Shown one piece after another: positions 34,783 to 39,557 of a stretch of 39,557 nucleotides of DNA. How positions within the stretch are numbered: the first letter of the stretch is position 1; the number at the start of each line of letters is the position of its first letter. Origin of the DNA: an uncultured Thiotrichaceae bacterium (GTDB lineage: Bacteria > Pseudomonadota > Gammaproteobacteria > Thiotrichales > Thiotrichaceae); contig CACVAY010000025.1 of the NCBI GenBank assembly GCA_902727985.1, positions 3,793 through 43,349 on the forward strand. Direction: 5' to 3'. A program made the position numbers and the translations under genes. A model generated the notes under the pieces. It ran no database searches. It saw only the letters and a program-made list of their open reading frames with translations, and had not been told where the DNA came from.

Positions 34783-34899
34783 TGTAACAAGGCAATGAAG
34801 CGGACAAATTTACCGTTAGCCGTTTTGCGCATGGGCTGCGCCCTCATTTTATGCGCAAAACGGCTAACGGTAAATTTGCCACTTATCGCGGCGTTAGGC
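34783..34899 (+). other. attC1 recombination site (end of hicAB cassette)
   Basis: A 117-base site bounded by TGTAACA (34783-34789) and the core GTTAGGC (34893-34899), the RYYYAAC/GTTRRRY boxes of integron attC sites. Between them is a strikingly perfect 28-bp inverted repeat (arms 34805-34832 and 34851-34878). The extruded bottom strand would fold into the hairpin recognised by an integron integrase. Confidence 0.85.
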
Positions 34900-34922
34900 G
34901 CCTTACTGAAGTAGGAGGAAAT

Positions 34923-35534
34923 ATGTCAGATTGTGGTTGTGGGGCAGAACAAGCGGAGAGTCTGGAAAAGAAAACTCTCATCATTCTGTTATCTATCAAT
35001 GCATTTATGTTTGTTACTGAATTAACGCTGGGCTGGTTGGCGCAATCTACCGGGCTTATCGCTGACTCGCTAGATATGCTAGCTGATGCTACTGTCTATG
35101 GTCTGTCACTATATGCAGTTGGGAAAGGAGTCGTGAAGCAAGCAAAGGCGGCTAGAGTGAGCGGTTACCTACAAATAATTTTGGGGCTTGGCGTTTTATT
35201 CGAAGTGATCAGGCGTATGTTTTTTGGCAGTGAACCTCAAAGCACTCTTATCATTGTTGTCGGTGCGGTTGCCCTCCTGGCAAACATCATTTGTTTAATT
35301 CTCATTTCCAAGCACAAAGATAGCGGCGTACACATGCGCGCTTCGTGGATATTTTCAACAAATGATGTCATTGCCAACTTGGGGGTAATTATATCTGGTG
35401 TTCTTGTTGCCATCGTTGGCAGTCGCTATCCCGACCTAATTGTGGGAACAATAATATCAATCGTGGTGATTCGTGGCGGTATAAAAATACTACAAGATGC
35501 GGACCAAACTCAGAAATCTGGAAATCGCGCCTAA
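34923..35534 (+). CDS. CDF-type cation transporter, membrane domain only (cassette gene)
   Basis: A 203-residue membrane protein of the cation-diffusion-facilitator type. Paired metal-site acids are visible in IADSLDMLADA (Asp48, Asp51) and in the related second-site motif STNDVIANLGV (Asp148), with six hydrophobic segments. The usual C-terminal cytoplasmic metal-sensing domain is missing, so this is a short-form transporter. The N-terminus has a CGCG metal-binding-like motif. The start is the ATG after a perfect AGGAGG; a longer reading frame upstream would translate part of attC1. The stop sits at the very edge of attC2, where a group II intron has inserted. Confidence 0.8.
   Translation: MSDCGCGAEQAESLEKKTLIILLSINAFMFVTELTLGWLAQSTGLIADSLDMLADATVYGLSLYAVGKGVVKQAKAARVSGYLQIILGLGVLFEVIRRMFFGSEPQSTLIIVVGAVALLANIICLILISKHKDSGVHMRASWIFSTNDVIANLGVIISGVLVAIVGSRYPDLIVGTIISIVVIRGGIKILQDADQTQKSGNRA
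35527..35533 (+). other. left fragment of attC2, cut by the intron
   Basis: GCGCCTA is the outer 5' part of attC2. Joined to the sequence right of the intron it restores GCCTAACAAGTC, a normal RYYYAAC box. The break therefore falls inside the attC box. Confidence 0.75.
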
Positions 35535-35601
35535 TCGGGTAAGGGCTGGTCTCTAGCCAGCCCTCCCCACAACACCCTGCATGCGGCTCCGCACAGGGCG
35601 T
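35534..35601 (-). ncRNA. intron domains V and VI
   Basis: Immediately downstream of the reverse-transcriptase stop, a compact hairpin (35573-35600, stem CGCCCTGT...GCAGGGTG with inner GCGG/CCGC) fits catalytic domain V, including a CGC triad at its base. A second hairpin (35537-35568, stem GGGCTGG/CCAGCCC) fits domain VI. Together they close the ribozyme that drives splicing and reverse splicing. Confidence 0.75.
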
Positions 35602-35605
35602 TTCA

Positions 35606-36916
35606 TCAGCCGTTTGGATAACGGAACTTAACCCATTGTTCTTTGAGGGATACTAACCCTTGAGCTTTTAACCATTTGTTGGTTAAACCTAATTGCACAG
35701 CCTTAGTCTTTGCTAGCCGATAGTAGCCTTTTGAACTTAATCCGATACTAATAGCCAGACGTGGTGACACACCCAGCTTGATCAGGTTGCGAATACGAGT
35801 TCGCGGTTTCCGCCATTGCTTTAAATAACACATACGGATTCTACGTCGTATCCAGTAGTCCAATCGCTCGACCGGATCAAAGATCACCCATGCAAAGTAG
35901 TTCATCCAGCCAGTGACGTACTCTCTCAGTTTCCGGTAGCGATACGCCCAGCTAACTCCCCACGTCCGATTCGTCAGTTGACGAATGCGGTGTTTGAAGT
36001 TATTCAGGCTTTTTCTGCTCCAGATGAGGTGTCGTCCTTTGAACTGATAACCAAGAAAGCAAAGCTCACCCACAGGTACGACTTGGCTTTTCTCTTCGTT
36101 GATGGGGAGCTTGAGAGTTTTGAGGAAGGTTTCGACTTCCTGTTTGATGCGTACACCTTCTGCGAAGGTCTTGGTACCGATGACAAAGTCATCGGCATAA
36201 CGCGCAAACGGGTAGCCTTTGCTTTCCAGATAACGATCAAGATCATCTAGCATAATGTTGGCCAACAACGGGGATAAAGGGCCACCCTGAGGTACTCCTT
36301 TGAGAGTGGGTTCCATCTTGCCATTGTGACTAACACCTGCTCGAAGGTATTTGCCGATTAATGCCAGTAGGCGTTTATCATTGATCCGTTTTGCCAGTCG
36401 GTACATCAGCAGATCATGATCTACCTGATCGAAGAATTTCGATAGGTCAATATCCACCGCATAGCGGTGTTTCGCCTTGATCATGCTCTGCACAGACTTG
36501 ATAGCCATATGCGCTGAGCGATAGGGGCGAAAACCGTAGCTGTGTTCCGAGAAGGTCGGGTCAATAATGGGTTTCAGACGTTGCACGACAGCTTGCTGAA
36601 TCAGCCGATCGTTGACGGTCGGGATTCCCAGTAAACGGATGCCTCCGTTGGGTTTGGGGATTTCAACACGTCTAACGGGGTTTGGGCAATAATACCCCCG
36701 CTCCAGACCACGCTTGGTGTTCTGCCAGTGAGCTTTTGCCCACTTGGGGTAATCATCAAGGGTGATACCGTCAATGCCTGCGCTACCTTTGTTCTGCCGG
36801 ACACGTTGCCATGCCATGTGCAGATTCGCGGGTAGTAGTATTTCATCAAATAACATAAGTTTGGGTTTTGTTTGAGGCTCGCTACCAGTCTGACCGCCTT
36901 CGGCTTTTGCCTCCAA
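35606..36916 (-). CDS. ltrA-like: group IIC intron reverse transcriptase / maturase
   Basis: A protein of 436 residues. The reverse transcriptase blocks are in order: GSAGIDGITLDDY (RT0/1), RRVEIPKPNGGIRLLGIPT (RT1-2), AVDIDLSKFFDQVDHDLL (RT3), GVPQGGPLSPLLANI (RT4, 207-221), FARYADDFVIG with the catalytic YADD at 240-243 (RT5), and CFLGYQF (RT7). A maturase (X) domain follows (about 290-365), and no HNH endonuclease is present, as expected for class C. It promotes splicing and copies intron RNA into DNA. The first codon is TTG; the frame stays open upstream without an ATG, and the internal Met21 is another possible start. It looks intact and functional. Confidence 0.95.
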   Translation of the reverse strand: MEAKAEGGQTGSEPQTKPKLMLFDEILLPANLHMAWQRVRQNKGSAGIDGITLDDYPKWAKAHWQNTKRGLERGYYCPNPVRRVEIPKPNGGIRLLGIPTVNDRLIQQAVVQRLKPIIDPTFSEHSYGFRPYRSAHMAIKSVQSMIKAKHRYAVDIDLSKFFDQVDHDLLMYRLAKRINDKRLLALIGKYLRAGVSHNGKMEPTLKGVPQGGPLSPLLANIMLDDLDRYLESKGYPFARYADDFVIGTKTFAEGVRIKQEVETFLKTLKLPINEEKSQVVPVGELCFLGYQFKGRHLIWSRKSLNNFKHRIRQLTNRTWGVSWAYRYRKLREYVTGWMNYFAWVIFDPVERLDYWIRRRIRMCYLKQWRKPRTRIRNLIKLGVSPRLAISIGLSSKGYYRLAKTKAVQLGLTNKWLKAQGLVSLKEQWVKFRYPNG

Positions 36917-37436
36917 GGTCAGGTGGGCTGCTCCTCCTCTGATGTTCAGGCCTTCACCGTGTCCCGACCATTACGTTGGGCATTTGGCTACTATGCCGTC
37001 TGCTGACTTCTGCTTCATCACTACGATTATTGCTAACCACAGCGCTATCGGCTTCATCTGATTCGCTCTCGTTGGTCGATGAACTCCAGCGAGCCAAGAC
37101 ATTTATACAGCGGTGCCTTACCGCTTATTAACCGATCGCTCGTTGAGCAGATCTCCCCAGATAAGAACATGAACTGTCACTGCACTGCCTCGTCATTTAC
37201 TGTATCTCTCGAACCTGTGGATTTCGTGACCTTGTGCCCACTCATCCCCGAGACTCAGCCTTATATGACGTTCCTGTCCGTAAGCTCGCAGTTTTGCGCT
37301 CAGGCTTCCTTCCCACAACACCTCGCGGGGTTGCAGTTGCCGTCAGCTAGTAGTTATACTCGTTTAAAATGTAAACAAGGTAGGTTCTCCTACAGAGGAC
37401 TTTCACCTCATTAGTTCATGCCCATGCTGGGCGTAC

Positions 37437-37549
37437 ACAAGTCATTTAACTTGACCCAAAGCTCAGCGGTTCTTTTGTGGTTTCCGCTAGCGCTACAACT
37501 TACCACAAAAGCTCCGCTGAGCTTCGGTCAAGTTAATGGGGCGTTATGT
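37437..37549 (+). other. right part of attC2 (end of CDF-transporter cassette)
   Basis: This holds the rest of the site, ending in the core GTTATGT (37543-37549). Long internal complementary arms flank it: AACTTGACC...GGTCAAGTT, AGCTCAGCGG...CCGCTGAGCT and CTTTTGTGG...CCACAAAAG. The reconstructed site is about 118 bases. The intron separates it from its partner box, which should impair folding and excision of this cassette. Confidence 0.85.
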
Positions 37550-37635
37550 GTCTAAAACATGGAAGCAAATAGCTAGATTTAAAGTTTTGAAGAAAAATTA
37601 AGTACATATAATAAAAGCTGATATAAAATACAAAC

Positions 37636-37908
37636 ATGGATCAAGAACCAAAGTTAATAGTTTCAAATAAGTCTCAGCCTTTATCTAGCGGCGGAAAAAC
37701 TGTCTATATAGAAATTTTTCGCCTAGAAAACGAGAAGAAATGGGCATTGGCTATAGATGATGAAATTGGTAATACATCTGTATGGGATAAAACATTTAAA
37801 TCTGAAAAAGCAGCATTATTAGATGCAAAAAAAAGTATCTTAGAAGAAGGAATAAACAAATTTATTGGTCCGGAAGACGGAAAAGGTGAATGGTCTAAAA
37901 ACATATAA
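37636..37908 (+). CDS. 90-residue cassette protein of unknown function
   Basis: A small acidic, soluble protein with no signal or membrane segment. The pattern KTVYIEIFRLENEKKWALAI, then NTSVWDKTFKSEKAALLDA and EEGINKFIG resembles small hypothetical proteins common in integron arrays, but I know no function. The stop codon lies inside the beginning of attC3, as is common for cassette genes. Base composition is more A+T-rich than the core genes to the left. No good ribosome site is visible before the ATG. Confidence 0.65.
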   Translation: MDQEPKLIVSNKSQPLSSGGKTVYIEIFRLENEKKWALAIDDEIGNTSVWDKTFKSEKAALLDAKKSILEEGINKFIGPEDGKGEWSKNI

Positions 37909-37974
37909 CAAGTTACAGCATCGGAAAAAAGATTCGCTCTCGCTAGCATTTTTCCGCTGTGTAAGGCGTTAGCC
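37903..37974 (+). other. attC3 recombination site
   Basis: A compact 72-base site from ATATAAC to the core GTTAGCC (37968-37974). The arms ACAGC.CGGAAAAA and TTTTTCCG.CTGTGT pair to form the hairpin. It ends the cassette of the 90-residue protein. Confidence 0.85.
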
Positions 37975-38018
37975 AAAATTTAAAGCCTCTCGTTAAATTT
38001 ATATACCAGAAAAAAATC

Positions 38019-39089
38019 ATGCTAATTACAGAAAAAAAATACATAGACATTGGTATCCCCTTCTCGTATTGGGATAAGGAGATAGAGGTTATTTGCCCAA
38101 AATGTGGGTCTACCGCATTAATTCATAGCACTGATACCGAAGCAAAGTGCATTTGTTCTTTTTGTGGAAAAACAGAACATAAATATCTGGAACAACCACA
38201 ATATGCTTTTTCAGGAAGAAGAACGGGACAGATAGAGGTTGATCCATTTTTTCATTATAAATTAGCTTTGATTGAACAAACATCAAATGGAAATATATGG
38301 GTTTACAATGCTGACCAATTAAAGCATCTAAAATCTTATATCAGTGCAAAGTTACGTGAAAAAAAAGAGGTTGATAAATATTTTTCTTATTATATTAGTT
38401 ACTTCCACAAGCTACCCGCTTGGGTTAAATCATCAAAATATAGAGACACTATCTTAAAGAAAATCGCTATTCTTGAGAAAAAGGCAATAACAAAGCCAAA
38501 TAACAAAACCCCGCTTGATATTGCAAATGACATAAAAGAGTCTTTTTTCTATAGGTGGAATTGGAATAATAGATCATGGAAATTTTTAGAGCGTTCTAAA
38601 TTCCTAAATGATGACTATAACATCATGTATTATCCAAGCATTAAAGAAAAAAATGTAATAATAAAAAAAATAGAAAATGGTAAGCTACTGATAAGTAAAT
38701 CGCCTATTGAGAATAGTGTTATAGCAACTGAAAAAGAATTAATTGCTGAGATTTCTCTAAAGCATACAACTAAAGGCCATACTTTTAAGTATACCAAAAG
38801 AGGAAAACCAACAAAATATTATTCAATAAGCATGCGAAAGCTAAGCAATGAAATTTTTTCAGCAAAAGAGCTTTTAACTGATATGGCAAATATGAATATA
38901 GGTGAAGGAGTAAATATTACTAACGATATGCTGAACTTTGAAGAGGGTGATTATATTTTCATGTTTACAGAGTCTAATTCATCACATCCCGATTTTGCTC
39001 CAACCCCAAAAGATGAAACACATAAATCCTATGGTTTTAGCGAAAGTGCGATTAAAAAACTATTAAAGTCAATCAACTATGTCGCATGA
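38019..39089 (+). CDS. 356-residue cassette protein with N-terminal zinc ribbon
   Basis: Unknown protein. Residues ~24-52 form a zinc ribbon (C26, C29, C46, C49, in CPKCG and CSFCG). The middle is lysine-rich and helical (about 95-150), and the C-terminal third is mixed alpha/beta (FEEGDYIFMFTESNSSHPDF). There is no signal peptide or membrane segment. Codon use is strikingly A+T-rich compared with the core genes, a sign of foreign origin. It is large for an integron cassette gene and fills nearly the whole cassette between attC3 and attC4. A defence or nucleic-acid role is conceivable from the zinc ribbon but not supported further. Confidence 0.7.
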   Translation: MLITEKKYIDIGIPFSYWDKEIEVICPKCGSTALIHSTDTEAKCICSFCGKTEHKYLEQPQYAFSGRRTGQIEVDPFFHYKLALIEQTSNGNIWVYNADQLKHLKSYISAKLREKKEVDKYFSYYISYFHKLPAWVKSSKYRDTILKKIAILEKKAITKPNNKTPLDIANDIKESFFYRWNWNNRSWKFLERSKFLNDDYNIMYYPSIKEKNVIIKKIENGKLLISKSPIENSVIATEKELIAEISLKHTTKGHTFKYTKRGKPTKYYSISMRKLSNEIFSAKELLTDMANMNIGEGVNITNDMLNFEEGDYIFMFTESNSSHPDFAPTPKDETHKSYGFSESAIKKLLKSINYVA

Positions 39090-39094
39090 AAAGT

Positions 39095-39240
39095 GGCTAA
39101 CAAGCACATTAAAAATCGACCCGCTAAGTCAGTGCCCTGCTTGAGTTCTGTGGTTTCAACAAGTATTGTGTAATTTTTAAATTGAGAGTTACTTGTCGTG
39201 GTCGCTTTATGTACGCGTTCTAGTTAACTTAGCGTTATGC
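39095..39240 (+). other. attC4 recombination site
   Basis: A 146-base site from GGCTAAC (39095-39101) to the core GTTATGC (39234-39240), with CTTAGC before the core. Its inner arms pair less perfectly than those of attC1-3, so it is a longer, divergent site. It begins 6 bases after the stop of the 356-residue gene. Confidence 0.7.
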
Positions 39241-39435
39241 CTACCAAATAGTATCTAGTAATTCACTATTTCGGAGGTTTAAGTCAGCGGTAACGAGTTG
39301 AGCGTTTAGAATAATTGAAGTAGCAGCAATAATTCTATCGGCGGGATCCTTATTAATTTCGTCACCAAAATTTACAGACAGCTCTGCAATTTCAGGAGAA
39401 ATAGATTGTACAGAAACATTCCGAGATTGAAGAAC
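39241..39435 (-). pseudogene. vapC: VapC-like PIN-domain toxin, C-terminal fragment
   Basis: About 64 codons ending in TAG directly against attC4. The fragment has the PIN-domain C-terminal hallmark DPADRIIAATSIILNAQLVT, followed by ADLNLRNSELLDTIW, with the conserved acidic residues of the RNase site. It is read opposite to the other cassette genes, as is often seen for toxin-antitoxin cassettes. Upstream (rightward) the frame ends at a stop where unrelated, highly structured sequence begins, so the gene was split by an insertion. The N-terminal half and any vapB would lie beyond the window. Confidence 0.8.
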
Positions 39436-39557
39436 TCAACAACCACCAGCTAAAGACTGGTGGGTTAGTATTAAGGACTAAAGTCCGGATACGGGTCACA
39501 AGACCCGTCTAGTCTTCAGTCCTAAAATTATCATCACCTTTGGGCTCAAAGTGATGC
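39436..39557 (-). mobile_element. right end of an IS200/IS605-type (TnpB) element with omega-RNA-like tail, partial
   Basis: The sequence interrupting vapC has a subterminal 7-bp hairpin CCACCAG/CTGGTGG (39443-39463), as at IS200/IS605 ends. Inboard are nested stems (ACGGGTC/GACCCGT at 39491-39508; GGACT/AGTCC pairs around it), like the omega-RNA scaffold that overlaps the 3' end of tnpB. Such elements lack long terminal inverted repeats, and none is seen. The exact boundary with vapC (39428-39436) is not resolved, and the rest of the element lies outside. Confidence 0.5.
39509..39557 (-). CDS. possible last codons of tnpB
   Basis: An open frame enters from the right edge and ends at TAG (last residues HHFEPKGDDNFRTED). 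Its position, with the stop inside the structured tail, is where tnpB would end. Only 15 residues are visible, so identity rests entirely on context. Confidence 0.3.
   Translation of the reverse strand, partial: HHFEPKGDDNFRTED

Larger units (their letters stand above)
35534..37436 (-). mobile_element. group IIC-attC intron
   Basis: A complete 1903-base bacterial retroelement, antisense to the cassettes, as is usual for IIC-attC introns, which target the folded bottom strand of attC. The 5' end is GTACGCCCAGC after exon TTGT; the 3' end is CCCGAT before exon TAGGC. Removing it rebuilds an unbroken attC, so the ends are well supported (the 5' end could shift by 1-2 bases). It encodes one reverse transcriptase without an endonuclease domain, typical of class C. 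The ~520 bases upstream of the reading frame are the RNA's domains I-IV. Confidence 0.9.

Noticed and set aside
37079-37414. 111-codon plus-strand frame
   Set aside because: It falls in the structured RNA (domains I-IV) of the group II intron on the other strand. Similar frames are a by-product of this intron class.
1-39557. CRISPR arrays, tRNA or rRNA genes
   Set aside because: No regularly spaced repeats, no cloverleaf-like segments with tRNA consensus and no rRNA-like sequence were seen on reading through the window.

Overview
The window is chromosomal DNA of a gammaproteobacterium with moderately low G+C (about 42% by eye). The SbcB, SelO, TldD/TldE, YfaZ, PqiA-like and SPOR proteins all look gammaproteobacterial. 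The FadN/thiolase pair, the KpsMTED-type capsule exporter and an integron cassette array suggest a marine or aquatic lineage. The genus cannot be fixed from sequence alone.

Bases 1-11325 are ordinary core genes: the end of a FadN-type beta-oxidation enzyme and its thiolase, a small membrane protein, SelO (protein AMPylase), a YfaZ-like outer membrane protein, a DUF4399 periplasmic protein, exonuclease I (SbcB), a SPOR protein, a DUF4124 protein, a TauE/SafE exporter next to MetY (sulfur metabolism), a DUF4190-like protein and a PqiA-type protein.

Bases 11370-30688 are a surface-polysaccharide locus. The export machine is of the group 2/3 capsule type: KpsD (outer-membrane/periplasmic channel), KpsM and KpsT (ABC transporter) and KpsE (periplasmic adaptor). 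Between kpsD and kpsM lie a CE3-like SGNH-esterase lipoprotein, an unknown lipoprotein and a divergent, apparently catalytically intact LpxC paralogue. A six-gene minus-strand block follows: asparagine-synthase-like protein, two-domain 910-residue glycosyltransferase, methyltransferase, CgeB-like glycosyltransferase and two GT2 enzymes. Divergent from it are a SAF-domain oxidoreductase and a sugar C-methyltransferase, ending in a good rho-independent terminator. No kpsC/kpsS (Kdo-linker) genes are seen.

Bases 30816-33541 hold pmbA (tldE) and tldD. To their right, 33595-34200 is non-coding but structured. It has at least seven copies, in both orientations, of a GAATTAGACRGAA-like motif and an exact 12-base ops (RfaH recruitment) core.

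Bases 34130-39440 are an integron cassette array without a visible integrase: hicAB + attC1, a CDF-type transporter + attC2, a 90-residue unknown + attC3, a 356-residue zinc-ribbon unknown + attC4, and a reversed, truncated vapC. attC2 is split by a complete minus-strand group IIC-attC intron (1903 nt, 35534-37436). Deleting the intron in silico restores a normal attC. The vapC gene is cut at the right edge by what looks like the right end of an IS200/IS605-type TnpB element with an omega-RNA-like structured tail; the rest of that element lies outside the window.
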